Positions 23,076 through 35,484 of a stretch of 64,000 nucleotides of DNA are shown in pieces. Numbering within the stretch: position 1 is the stretch's first letter; the number at the start of each line of letters is the position of its first letter. A program made the translations under genes and the position numbers. This DNA comes from Sphagnum magellanicum (lineage: Eukaryota > Streptophyta > Sphagnopsida > Sphagnales > Sphagnaceae): the NCBI GenBank assembly GCA_021904315.1, contig CM038911.1:24215390-24279389 (forward strand). Direction: 5' to 3'. Under the pieces are notes generated by a model, which was not told where the DNA came from, did no database searches, and worked only from the letters and a program-made list of their open reading frames with translations.

Positions 23076-24925
23076 CTAGAAATCCCCATCCCACCCATGG
23101 CCAGTAGGGTTAGGCATTTGTTCACTTATGACTTCAAATGTGAAGTCCATATAACATCTATGCAGAAAGTTTGTGAGAATAGCAACAACTTTGAACAAAT
23201 GAATGTATTTTGGTTTTGTTGAATCAAATATCTTCATCAATCATTTCCATTTCCTTTTCAATCCACTAATTCTCCATTCCATTCACACTATATATTTAAC
23301 ATGCATATTGTTGTAGGCCTTGATAGCATCATCACCAGAATTAGGACCCACCTCCCACCTCCCTCTTCATGATGAGTTTTTTTTGCTTAAATGACCAAGG
23401 TTTCCAAATAAGTACTCAAAATACTCATCATCGTGCACAAAAAATTGGCACCAACTTTGATGTAGCTCAAATTGATGAAGGATGGTCACATCATGGTAAG
23501 ATTTTGAATACTTAAAATCCAAGAAAATTAACAAGCTTTAATGATCAACCACCATAATGTTATCCATCAAATAGATCTTCTTGCGCCCATTAAACCAAAT
23601 CTTGTGTTCACGATCATTCCAAGGTTTCTGGATTTTAATCAACGTGCCATCAATCAATCTAATGCAACCATGGAACTTGGGTATGGTGGTACCCAACACA
23701 TGTCTTTCCTATTCCATGGGCCATCAAATTTAAGGAGCAAGTGCATCGTTGATGCAAGATGCAATGAAAATTACATCATCACAAACCACACTTTTTGACC
23801 AATTCCATAAAAAAACATCATACATGCAAACATTGTAATGTTTCATGTACAATATGAATTATAAAAGGTGTTGTTTGAGGGTCAATTTTGAAGGCTACTT
23901 TGTCCAAATGTGATAACATACACACCAATATAGGTGTTCCATTAAACCCTATCATAACATGTAAATCTTAACTTAGACATCTAATTTAAACCCCTAAAAC
24001 TTAAACCCTAAAACCCAAACCAAAACCCTAACCTTAACCCCTAATCCTATACCCTAGAACCTAAACCCTTCTTTCAACCCCTAAACCCTTAAAACCCTAA
24101 AACTTAAATCTTAATCTTAACCTTGAACTTTAATCCAAAACTTAAACCAAAACCTTAACCCATAAATCCTAACCCCTAATCTTAAAACCTAAAACCTAAA
24201 CCCCTATTTTAACCCCTAAATCTTTAAGATTTAAACCTTAAACTAAACCCCAAACCCAAGCCCCTACTTTAAACACCTAAAACCAAGACTCTAAAACTAA
24301 CATATGTTTTTAAACTTCTAACCCTAAACCCTAGAACCCTAAATCTCAACCCATTACTAAAACCCCTAAAACCAACATATTATTTTAGCCCTTAAACCAA
24401 AACCCCTAAAGTGAAAACCTTATTCTTAACCTTTAAAATTAAAACCTTAGTTTTAAACCTTAACCATAAAACTTGATTTATTTCCCTAATCCAACCCTAA
24501 AAAAATGAAACATTAATACAAAACCCAAACTTAAACCCCATAAAACAAATTAACTTGAATTGAAATTATGGTGCCCACCTATTGATCATGCATGCCTTTC
24601 AATGGTGGGCACCACTAGTGTTGTCAACTCATCGAACTTCACCAATGTTAAATTAGGGACTTGAATAACCTTGGGGTTGCTTGCATAGTAGCAAGCACAT
24701 CTTGAATTCCCATGTCAAGATCCATTGATTGGCTTGCACCCTCCTCCAACTCATTAGCATTGGACATGATAAATGAATTAGCAACAACAAATGCACATGC
24801 AAAAACACATTGTCTTTGCTTATGCTGTCAAAAAACAATTGCTCCAAGATCTCATCATCAATTGAGGAAGAGGAACTAGAACCATCTCACATGGAGCTAG
24901 AACCATGGCTTGAAGATGAGGCCAT
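23076..24925 (-). pseudogene. PIF/Harbinger (HARBI1-like) DDE transposase, broken
   Basis: Candidate ATG at 24923-24925 opens a Ser-rich N-terminus (MASSSSHGSSS, then IDDEILEQLFFDS). After a long non-coding stretch the catalytic part resumes near 23880. It includes LYMKHYNV, SCINDALAP, GCIRLIDGTLIKI (first Asp), WFNGRKKIYLM, KSYHDVTIL (second Asp), FFVHDDEYFEYLFGNLGHL, and MEWRISGLKRKWK (the Glu), then FDSTKPKYIHLFKVVAILTN and a TAG at 23076-23078. This order is that of HARBI1-type nucleases, which cut and paste DNA in the nucleus with a TWA target. Breaks: a TGA in the Ser-rich start, a TAA after VVDH, a TGA after KKNSS, one before MEWR, and frame slips near 23800-23880 and 24700. Clearly dead. 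Confidence 0.85.
23960..24545. repeat. Degenerate telomere-like (CCCTAAA)n tract
   Basis: Dozens of CCCTAAA, CCCTAAAA, ACCCTAACC and CTTAAACC variants on the plus strand over about 580 bases. This is the plant-type telomere repeat (TTTAGGG) in decayed form, so interstitial, not a chromosome end. It lies between the N-terminal and catalytic parts of the Harbinger transposase, as intron or insertion. Confidence 0.85.
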
Positions 24926-26414
24926 GAGCTCCAAGTAAAAGTACCCTTCACAAGTTAAATGAAAAGAGTAAGAATGTGGGATGTGCTTTCATTTATATAG
25001 TCCTCACCTATAAAACAAAGCTTATGGATTTAAAATAAAGGTCATCTAGACAAGCCTTTTGTTCTAGAATTGACACTAAGGATTTTGGGTTTTGGTTGTA
25101 TCCTATAAGTATCCCTTAAATATTCTTTAATTTCAAAAGTCCTTAGGTAGCCCTCAAATAACCCCTAATTAATACCTATGTTAACCTACAAATAATCTTT
25201 TCAATCACCTTTCAATAGGCCCCTATGAAACCCCCTTAGTAACCCCTAGGTATCCTATAACTCAAGAAGTCTATAGGAAATTGCTTAAATAACCCCTTAG
25301 GTGGCCCCAAAATAACCCCTAAAATAGCCACAAAACAACCCCAATATAGCCCCTAAATAGTTCCCTAGGTAACCCTGAAATAGTACCACAAGTATTCCCT
25401 AAATAGCCCCATAGGTCACTTCCAATACACTTGATAAGGAGCCCCTAAATTTCCCCTCAATAGTCCCCCCATAAGGGGCCCCTAGGTATCCCTTCAATAA
25501 GCCCCCATAAGTAGCTCCTAGGTGTCTCCTAACATAAGAAATCCTTAGGGTACCCAAATACAGCCCATGTTTAGGCATGTAGGTAGCCCATAGATGACTA
25601 GGTACGTAAGCCAACTACATTTCACCCCCTATTAGGTAGCCCCTAGTCTGTAGACTGCTGTGTGGTTAGAAAAGTGACCACAATCGTCACGTTTGAAGAC
25701 TATATATATCCTGTGTTTTCTGGACTGGTCCTGACTTTTCTTCACTTGACGGATAGCTCAAAAAGGGAGGATCTGAGGGACAGTCAGGATCAAAATGAGA
25801 CTGAAACGTACTTAGGATTACTTTAATGCATCACTTGAGTTGCTTAAAAAATCAAAATTAGAAATCTTTCCTTTGCATGGGGATTTAACAACCCCCCCCC
25901 CCAAACCCCTCTGGAGTCCTCAAGTGTTTTAAAAAACCATTCAATCAAAACATGCTTATTCATTCACTTTGGGCTCCTTAATTTTGGATCACATGGGTGC
26001 CATGCAATATTCAACTTATCTTTAAAATTATGTTGTCTTTATCCATAGTCTGACCTCTAAATATTAGTTCAAATATAATTTGCAAGATGATATTCTAACA
26101 AGGCTTGATTTAATGAAGAATAAATTTGGTTTTCTTCTTTGCTAGCTTGGGATGAAAGGTTATTTTGTATTTTCTTAAAGGTTGGAATAAAGGTGAAGTT
26201 TGAACTAGTTAAACTAGAAAAAAAACGTGAGCTTGGAGACATAAATCAATAGAGCTACAATGAGCTATAGGTCAAAGGCTTGAAACAAAGTTGGGAAATT
26301 AGTTAAGTTGAAAGTGACATTTGAGGTGAGGTTTGGGTAGTTGTCTTAGGTTGGAAACAAATAATGAACTTGGAAGTTCATGTTAATGTTTTGTTATTTT
26401 GTTAGCCCTACTAA
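24926..26414. other. Spacer with a degenerate CCCTA-rich repeat
   Basis: No gene. From about 25100 to 25640 there is an irregular repeat of words like CCCCTAGGTA, AACCCCTAAATA and AGCCCCTAAAT, perhaps 15-25 bases per unit, more decayed than the telomere-like tract before it. A run of 12 C lies near 25891-25902. After 25650 nothing stands out. Confidence 0.5.
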
Positions 26415-26890
26415 TAGGGAAGAGACCAAAATCATTGGGAGCTTGTGTACAATGATGAATATCAATTAGATGTATCACCAAAACACATTTACACACCATT
26501 AACAAATTTGTTTTTTTGGGAAAGAGAGGGGAGATAATTTTGAAGCCTTCAAATGTTGTTTGGGAGCTTATGCCCATTGATGAGTATGACTTAATATCAC
26601 CATTTGAAAAATTTTACCCACCTTCAACGAATTTGTTTTGAAGGGAGAAGTAACCTTTGAATGTTGTTTCCAAGCTTATATACATTGATGAGAATCATTT
26701 AATATCACTAAAGGATATTTACATGCATGTGGCAAGTTTGTTTAAATGGGGAGAGGTTTTAAATTTTAGACCTTCAAATGTTGTTTGGAGGGTAATGAAG
26801 TTTCAATTCATGGTATTGACAAAGGACATTTTGACACCTCTAGCAAGTTTGTTTTTAAGGATGGGGGGTAATTTTTTATACTTGTTGAAA
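26415..26890. repeat. Tandem array, period about 110-130 bp
   Basis: Four diverged units start near 26415, 26545, 26652 and 26770. Shared words are CCTTCAAATGTTGTTTGG, ATTGATGAG, TTTAATATCAC and GCAAGTTTGTTT. The last two units are open in one plus frame (79 codons, 26657-26896), suggesting the array derives from, or once coded, a peptide repeat of about 39 residues. Confidence 0.7.
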
Positions 26891-29099
26891 CCCTAAAACC
26901 AAGAGTGCATCCCCATGCTCACATTGTGTGGTTGCCATGCATAATTTGTGATTTAAACAAGGTCTAAACAAATAAAGTACAAATTAATTGCCACCCACTT
27001 CATGTGTACAATGTATGTTCTTGTAATTGTTGTAGGTCGAAATACAAGGATGGAAAGGCACACATTGAGGATGGGAAAGTTGAATTTGAAAACATGCATG
27101 GTTGTCAAACCTTAATACAATTTGCAACTGATATGTCAAATTTCCACAGTGACACCTTGTCAAGATTGAATATATGGACAACATCAACTGTGTCATGAAA
27201 TTCTCCTCTAGATGTACTAAACCAAGCTAGGTTCCAATGGTGTTGGGTTCATGTCATTTGAACCCATGGCAGACCTTGGTGTACTTAATGGCATGGTATC
27301 TTCTTCATCATTTAAATCTGTCATTACACCTTCCAAATATGTTGGGGAGTTTGGTGCTTCTAATTTGCTAGTGGTGATATTACTAATTGGCACCAATTGG
27401 TCCATCTTTTTGCTATAAGCAAATGCTAACAATTCATACGGATCATCCTTTATGTTGGAAACAGTTATTGGCCAATTTTTTTTTAAATTGATTCACTTAT
27501 TCAACATTTTGCTTGGAATTCAAGTAAGTAATCACAATGCTAGTGAAACTGCGTTTTGAAATTTTAGTTTGTTGGGTGTGTTGGCCATGGATTGTTTCTA
27601 GGAAGTTGTCCCAAGTTATTCAACAACTTTGAAATAAATATTTTTGTCACTATCCCATATATCTTATAATCTTGCAAACGATTAGAAGATGCCCAATATC
27701 TAACCTTTGCTTAGTATTTTACATCTACACTCTTCAACTTTCTTTTGTCTATAGATGGGTACAAATCCAAATTTGGTGGTTTTGACAAGTATGTTATGGA
27801 TATGGATATGGTGACATATTATAAGTGAACAGACTTTAAATTAGGTTACTTTGATTGATCATTTCAAGCTCACAAAAACAAATTATACTAAATGCCCAAA
27901 ATATTACACATTTGCAAAAATCTGCATTTGGCGACATATTTGTAAGTGTCCATTAAATTGGTGCATTTATAGTTATCATGAAACCTAGGGGATTTGTTTT
28001 GGACTACTTGCATGGTATTGGCAAGCTTAAAACATTTACAAATGGTAGAATGATTCCAAAGGTCAAAACAACTACATATGTATCAAACTTCAACAACCAC
28101 AAAATCTATTTGCAAATATTTTTAAAAAATTTGTTATGAGGAATCAAAAGTTTTTCATTTACTATTCCAAATTACTTGATTGCCCCTACAAGTTTTGGCT
28201 ATGTTGGTCCCATTTTTTTTAAGGTTCTTGTTTACCTGCCAAGGCTTATTTAATTTATGGTTTGAACCCAAAATGACTTCTCCATTTCATTGGACTTTGG
28301 ACTTTGGACCTTGGACCTTCATCTCCAATGCCATTCATTGTTATTCCTTTTTGTAGGTGTGATTAGAATAGAAATCTATTCAAGGAAAGTATAGAATCTT
28401 CATGCCATTCAATACATTTTCCACACCTAACATGATTTTAAGATGATAAAAGATGTTTTTTAATTATGTAGTCAAAATAGTATAATATCTTGTTTGCAAT
28501 CTAAAGAGCTATACATCTTGCATGATATCTAATCCAATGTATGGAATGGGATATCACACAAATTGGAGTCATCAGAATTGTTATAATTTGGAGCCATGTG
28601 ATGCGACATGGATAGATTGATGACATGAAAAAATATTTTGTTGTGTCATTGAATATTTTTTCATGTCATCTAAATCTATCAAAGAATATAACTTTTGACA
28701 TGGATGAAATTTTTTGAAAATATTTTTTTAAACTCATGCCCACCCACTCAATACTCATGCTTAGTTGTTTATGGCTCACACTCACCCACTCACGAAATAA
28801 AATCCCTATGTTGGAATTATGGTCTCTAGAAGAAAAATTTCGCCAAGACATTTAAAATGGGCCTTGCCTCATTTTACATTGGCTTACAATCTCTTTACCT
28901 ACCAACTACCATCTTTTTTCACCAAAGTAAGTATGCAAACAAATTGCTACAAAGATTCAAGATGTCAATGATTACTACCCCACGACAACACCAATGAATG
29001 AAAGTGTTCACATTCAAAAGGATATGATGACAAAAGAAATATGCCCCCAATATTATTAAGAAATTGTGGGTAGGATTATATATTTTTAATTCACACATG
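26891..29099. other. Spacer, no gene recognised
   Basis: Short frames only. A 64-codon plus frame (27004-27198) and a 71-codon minus frame (27217-27432; acidic, Thr/Pro-rich) have coding-like composition but no motif I know. They may be scraps of a decayed element. Confidence 0.35.
28611..28680. repeat. Inverted repeat, about 27-bp arms
   Basis: GATAGATTGATGACATGAAA on the left pairs with TTTCATGTCATCTAAATCTATC-type sequence on the right, with two or three mismatches and a loop of about 14 bases. It could be a small fold-back transposon or form a hairpin RNA if transcribed. Confidence 0.75.
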
Positions 29100-29560
29100 A
29101 TTTAAATTGGTTTTTCCAATTAATGTTGTCACTCCACACATGGCCAAACCTCAAATAGGACATTTGATGGCTGTAAAACACATTTTCACTATGTTGTTGG
29201 GATCTTCAATCATGTTAGTTTCTTTCCACATGTGACAAATCCTACTTTCATTTGCTATGCATATGTCAATTGGGGAAGAGATTTGTATCATTTACAATCC
29301 ATTATAAGCATGATTATCAAGTGTGGCATGGCCCTTATACTTTGGACATGAAAATACAACCAACAATTATTGCTTTCTCAAACATTGAGGCATAATATAA
29401 AGCAATGGTTGATGCAACCAAAAAAATAGTTTGGTTCAAGGCTTTGCTTTCTAAATGGAATTTTTTCATGATTCGTTCCATAGCCATGAACTATGTGACA
29501 ACCAAAGTAATATCAAACTTGCATTAGGTGCTAATAAGTACTTCATTTTGTATAAAGTGT
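29100..29560 (+). mobile_element. Ty1/copia RNase H fragment (fossil)
   Basis: Scattered but ordered similarity to the end of a copia polyprotein: HLMAVKHIFTMLLGSS, YVNWGRDL, and YKAMVDATKKIVWFKALLSK, which matches the conserved EYKAL-DATKEAIWL region of copia RNase H. No LTRs were found and only this end of the polyprotein is recognisable. Heavily broken and old. Confidence 0.7.
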
Positions 29561-31414
29561 CAAGTTTTTTTTTTTAATGTACTCCGCATTTGACCATATC
29601 TATATATATTGCTTGTCATGTTTTATGTTTCATTGTAAGTAATTTGTAATTGTGATAACTTACTTTGTCATAAATTTGAGAGAAAAAACACTCACATTTA
29701 TATTGCAAATTCAAAATAATCAATACCAAGATTTGGGTTTCATATTTTGACTAGTGCAGGAAATGACATACCATTGTTGTTACCCAATTTGCCAATTCGG
29801 ATAGAATGCCACCTATTGGTAGCACATTTGTCTAAAAAACCTAATTCTCAAAATTCAAAATTAATACCTAACATTAGGGCACAATCATGGTAAGAATACC
29901 AAAAAGGATTATTTAATGGGCAAAGGATTGCATAATTCAATTGTGATGTAATGTATTCTATATTAGAATACATTACATCATAACATATTGTTGTGTTCCC
30001 ATAATTAGAAAAATGTGATAAAAAAAGTAAATATATTGGATATTATGTAAATGTCGTTTTGAGACTTCAAAAAAACTATGCCAATTGTTTTAATTGTAAT
30101 ATTTTTTATAAATAATTAGTAGGAAGGCATTAAGTAGTACAATTGAATTCAAATTTATGAATAAAGAATGCTTACATGTATGTTTAACAATGGATTGAAT
30201 GCAATTAATTAAATTATAAACAATGTGAAAATTTTGAAAGTTACAAAATTCATTTTATGGGGCTAGAAGGAAAAGGATTTTCTTGGGCCATTTGGTTTTA
30301 AAAAATAATTCATTGAGCTTTAAATTTGTAGCCCAAGGTATAGGTCACATACGCAAGGAATAATTGTGCCAAAAAAAAATCAAGTTGTCTATAAAAGCTT
30401 TTGTCATTTTTTATGCTTTTGGTTTTGAACCAAAATATTGATGTGCGATAATGTATACCTGTGAAAAAACAACACAATACAAATTATATTGATTTGGATT
30501 GTTGGATTTTTCTCAATTACTTGTTTTCCAGTGTAGATTTTATTTTTGGTAGATAATTAAAAAAATCTTGCATAATCCTTTGGTTCCTTGTGGGGTACCC
30601 TTCCCATGATTGTGCCACATCAAAATAATTTTGTTGCAATTCCTAGGACCTTTATGGTATTTGGAAAACATTATCCAATACCAACATTGGGTGTGGCATG
30701 TGATCAAATGTTTGTACTTTTGTCCACAAATTTCTAAAATTCTGATTGTAGGGTGTGTCTCTCTATTGTAGTAGCAAGCCATTGGACAAGGGCTCCCTAG
30801 GTATATTGCATGTTTTGTTTGTCTTTTCACATTTTTGTACCTCCCTAATGCTTTTTTGCACATCCATGATCTCTGGTTGGCTAAACTTCATAATTCAACC
30901 CCTAACCCATAAGTTCAATGCTCCGATACAATGGGTTATGTACAGTAATTAGTTCAAGCACACAAGTTACCATGAATAGGGCTGGAGTGAACTAGTAGCC
31001 ACCAATGCACTAGTTGAGGATGAGGTCGTTGAAGTCGTTTTGGGATGAACCAAGAACACATCCTCCCTGCTTAAAAATATTGTTTTTTTTCGCTTCTTCT
31101 CTACCCCAAAATTTTTCCCTCCTACCTACCTCCCTCCCACCTACCTCCCCCCTCCTATTTATGTCTCCCCCCCTCCTACCTCCCACCTAATTTTGCACTC
31201 ACTCCATTGCCAGAACTAGTGAGCCGTTATAGTGGAAGCGAGAGTAGAGCCAACACGCTTGAAGTTGGAATGAGAGTAAAGCCAACGTGCTTGAAACGGG
31301 CCCACGAACTTGGATCGTGAAAGCTTTGGACGCTTGAAATGAGACCACGCAAGACCCAAAGTGGGAGCTTGAAGGTAAGCTCCATCCCTTAAGCCTTCTT
31401 GTTTTTCGTTTCTT
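29561..31414. other. Spacer with a perfect hairpin
   Basis: No gene supported. A minus frame of 107 codons (30540-30863) is Cys/His/Lys-rich but the Cys and His spacing fits no finger I know. CCTCCTACCTACC-type pyrimidine-rich sequence lies at about 31090-31200. Confidence 0.4.
29944..29980. repeat. Perfect 17-bp-arm hairpin
   Basis: TGATGTAATGTATTCTA, a 3-base TAT loop, then its exact reverse complement. AT-rich, without a T-run after it. Confidence 0.95.
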
Positions 31415-31620
31415 GTTGTCGTTTTTTTTTTTTTTTTGTTGCAGCGTAGAAGGTGATGGCAACGTTGTTGCCGTGACCTTTTTTTTTTTTTTTTTGTTAC
31501 AACATAGAAGGTGACAGCAACGTTGTTGCCATCGCCCCTTTTTTTTTGTAGCGTAGAAGGTGACGACAACATTACTATCATTGCCTTTTTCTTGTTGTAG
31601 TGTAGAAAGCGACCACAATT
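31415..31620. repeat. Poly-T-punctuated tandem repeat, about 60 bp
   Basis: Three to four units of GTAGAAGGTGACRGCAACGT-like sequence separated by T-runs of 8 to 17. Open frames on the minus strand (139 and 121 codons) come from this repeat and its Lys-coding A-runs, not from a gene. Confidence 0.8.
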
Positions 31621-32377
31621 TTGCTAAACAAATTGTTGTTTCATCAGATTAGGAAATTATTGAACAAATTGTTGTTTCATTAGATCAGGCCATTGCTGAG
31701 CAAATTGTTGCTTCATCAGATCAACCAATTGTTGAGCAAATTATTGTTTCATCAAATCAACCAATTGGTGAACAAAATGTTGCTCCATCAGAATTGAGAC
31801 CTAAGGAGAAAAATAATGCTTCATAAAAAATGAGAATTGAAAATTGATGTATCAAACAATCTATGTGGATTAAAGTTGAAAAGGATGACACTTTGTAATA
31901 TAGATTGAGAATTTTGATTGAAAAATGATGGGTTAAATTGCTTTAGAATTTACATACATTAGATTAAATGCAGATAAAAAAAATTGTACAAGTTTTTTTT
32001 ATGTTTAATTATATCCACACCTTCAATCATTTGATGGAAGGTGCGAGATTTTTTTTGTCAAAATTTTTTTATTGTAATACTTGAAAATAGTTAAAGTTTG
32101 CAAGAGTTGTATATCATTGTGTGATTTTATGTTTTACAATACCTGCATTCTGTTTTTTGAACTCTTTATGTGTAAGGTTTTAAGGTTAGGTTTTTTTAAA
32201 TTATAGAGTAATGATTTACTTTTTTATTTTTTTGGTTTAGGTCCAAAACTTGAAATTGACCAAGTTTCTCAGCCACTGGCACCCCTTTGTCCACTTAATT
32301 TAGGTCGGAAGGACAAAGAATGGACGAAGGTTGGGTCAAAATGGAAGTGTAAAGTTGGCACTTGCATTGTCACATAT

Positions 32378-35300
32378 CACTAGAAGAAAAACATGTATTT
32401 TCGACTGCTCTTTGCAACTAAATTTTACTCGCAAGAGTCATTTTGCAACTAAAATCTTTTTAATCACCTAAGATAAGTCGCATGTGATAAACTAGTCGCA
32501 AATGACAAAGAGTATTGTATGAAAGAAAAAGTCAACAAATACATTTCATCTTTTGACTCCATTATATACGTATTGTCACATGTGACTAATATGCAACTAT
32601 TTTGGTCACAATTAAAAGCAAATCATGTGCTGCCACGTGTCTTAATATATGATTATGATTATTATTATTATTATTATTTTGAAATAATCTAAGATGTTCA
32701 ATTCAAATATTTGGATGATCTTATATTATGACACGTGGCCCAATGTAAATATGCCACGTGGCATTTAAAAATATTAATTTAATAAAAATATTAATATTAG
32801 GTTAGTAAGTACATAAATAGGTGCCTACAATCCTTACCTACCTACCTACCTACTTAGGTAAAAAAATAAATAGGTAGGTTTTACTTTCTTAGGCTAAATA
32901 CTTACTCATATAGGTAGGTACTTAAATAGGTAGGTACATAGGTTGACCTAGATGGGTAGGTCAAACTAGGTACTTACCTAGCTAAATAAATAAGTAGGTT
33001 GGGGAGGTATGTACTTTAGAATTGTGCATTATTTGTTTTTTTGCTTTGGGTTGAGTCTTTTGATTAGCTCATCCCATGTGCATAAACTTCTTAATGTGAA
33101 ATTGCATAGGCACACCCCTTTGTTTATACAGTGTTCAAAATAGGAATGGAGAACAAACAATATGGGATAAGTTTTGAAGTTGCAATTTCCTTACAAACTA
33201 AGTTCTAATTCCAAAACTTTCTTCATTCCTTACTCTTAGGGTTTTTAGATTTTTAAATAATTCAAGTACTAGATAATTAAATAATCATTTAATTCATAAT
33301 GATGAAATTTACATATATTTAAATTATAAATTATACACTACAAATATTCAATATTCATTATCAATTACTTAAATAAGTAATACCTTCTTCATATTTGACA
33401 AACTAGCTATCTAGTTACTCACAAGTTATTAATACATAATTCATAAATAATAAAATATTTAAAAATATTTAATTACTTTTCAGAATTTGATCAAGCTATA
33501 TATAATATAATTAATATGAAATTAATTTAATGACTATAATTTAAAATTAAATAGTTTAAATATTTCTTTTAAAATTATATATCATGAATTAACAATTGTT
33601 ATTAGAAAGTAAATTCTTACACAAAATTTTGAAAAATTATTATTCAACTAATTACATTATTTATTATATAATAAAATTTATTGTTGTAAAAATTATTATA
33701 AGTCAAATAAATTTTTTCTCTTGGTAATTATTAACTATAAATACAATAATTTGTTAAACATAACATTAATTTTCATAATTACTGTAAAATTACTATAAAA
33801 TATTTATCATAGATGATTATTCACAGAATTTTTTAAGATAATATTATTGTATAATAATTCATGAAATTAAAATCAGTAAAATAATTATTCTAACTACACT
33901 ATAATTTTTCCAAATTTTTAATTCAGATTTGAAGTTATAAATTAAAGAGTGTGAATAATTATGTTCAATTAGAAAATAATTATGCGCATACTAATTAATT
34001 CTTATATGAAGTAATTACAATGATTTTAAAGTAATGTCACATTAATTTAATTAATTAATTTCCTCTAATATAAGAATATAAATTACATAATATACAAATC
34101 TATGTCATAATAATAATTATTTAGTGTCACTTAGATTTAATAAACATAATCATTTATAATTATTTATAAAAATGATTTATTATGGATAGCACTAGTAGAA
34201 AAAACCCTTGAAATTCAATCAATAAATTTTTTGAATCAAAATATAAATTTAAGATTCCAAAATAGTAATTCAGAATTCAAATATCAGTTTTTAGAAGGTT
34301 TTAGAAGTCAAATAACAAATTTCAGAATTGAAATGTTAACTTTTAGATTCAAATAATAATATTCAAAATTAAAATTTGCATTTGAAGACTCAATTAATAA
34401 TTTTCTGAATTGAAATATTAATTTTGAGAATCCAAAATAATAATTTGGAATTCCAATTTCAACTTTCAAGTCAAATAATTTCTTAAAATTTAAATATTTA
34501 ACTTCAAAATTCAAATATCAAATTTCAAGTTGAAATAAAAATATTTAAAATCAAGTTGCCAATTTTTAAAGTCATAAAGTTTTTAAAATTGAAATAATAA
34601 TTTTTAGATTCAAAAATAATAATTTAGAATTCAAATATCAGTTTTTAGATCAAATAAGTTTTTTGAATTTAAATAACAATTTTTTAGAATTGAAATGTTA
34701 ATTTTCATATTCAGAAAACAATATTCAAAATTGAAATGTCCATTTTTAAACTCAATTACAAATTTTCAGACAGGAAGTATTAATTTTGAAAATCGAAAAT
34801 AATAATTTGGAATCTAAATTTCAGGTTCGAATTAAATGATTATTTAAAATATAAATGAAAAATTTTCATAACTAAAATATAAATTTTCATATGCACATAA
34901 AAATATTCAAAATTAAATGGAATATTAAAAATATTCCATTTTTATGATCAATTATAATTTTCTGAATTGAAATACTAATTTTTGGATTCGAAAATATTAA
35001 TTTAGAATTCAAAATCATTTTTTGGATGAAATCAGTCTTTTTGAATTGAAAATATCATATTCAAATCAAAATTTTCAAATTCAAATAATGTTTTAAATAA
35101 TTGAAATAACAATTTTTAGATTTGAATAAAAAAATTCAAAGTTCAAATATTAATTTTGCGATTCATTATATATATATATATAATTTTAGTACATACATTA
35201 AAATATACCCCTATGTCATTATAGAATACCTTTAGGATGTAACTAATTTGGTGACTATTGCGATTAATGGGACATATCAACCTATTAATGGATGAAAACA

Positions 35301-35484
35301 AATGTAAAATTGGTGTAACCAATAGGATGAAATTTCTAATAGTTGCATCATAGTTGTGAAAATGACCAAAATAGTTCAAGGTTGGTCTTATAGTTGCAAA
35401 TATTCTCAAATTTAGTCGCAAACGACTATAAGTTGCATGTAGTCGTAAATTGAATGGTTACATTTTGGCAGATTTCTACTAGTG
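32378..35484. mobile_element. CACTA element 2, inside the zinc-finger gene
   Basis: Left end CACTAGAAGAAAAACATG; right end read inward CACTAGTAGAAATCTGCC. TAT is duplicated at 32375-32377 and 35485-35487. Both sub-terminal regions carry TAGTCGCAAA / TTGCAACTA words, as in CACTA element 1. The 3,107-bp interior has an AGGTAGGT patch (32800-33010), a very AT-rich core and a 360-bp array, and no transposase. It lands within a C2H2 finger codon series. An internal CACTAGTAGAAAAAACC at 34190 looks like a further CACTA terminus. Confidence 0.92.
34250..35110. repeat. Tandem repeat, period about 360 bp, AT-rich
   Basis: Landmarks such as GAATTCAAATATCAGTTTTT recur near 34265 and 34630 (with a diverged third copy near 34990), and AAAATAATAATTTGGAATC near 34435 and 34797. 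About two and a half copies, themselves built from short AATTGAAATATTAATTTT-like words. Looks like a satellite-type array housed in CACTA element 2. Confidence 0.75.

Noticed and set aside
23960-24545. A chromosome end
   Set aside because: The telomere-like repeat is degenerate and flanked on both sides by transposon coding sequence, so it is interstitial.
31199-31618. 139- and 121-codon minus frames
   Set aside because: They come from the poly-T tandem repeat (Lys runs) and fit no protein.
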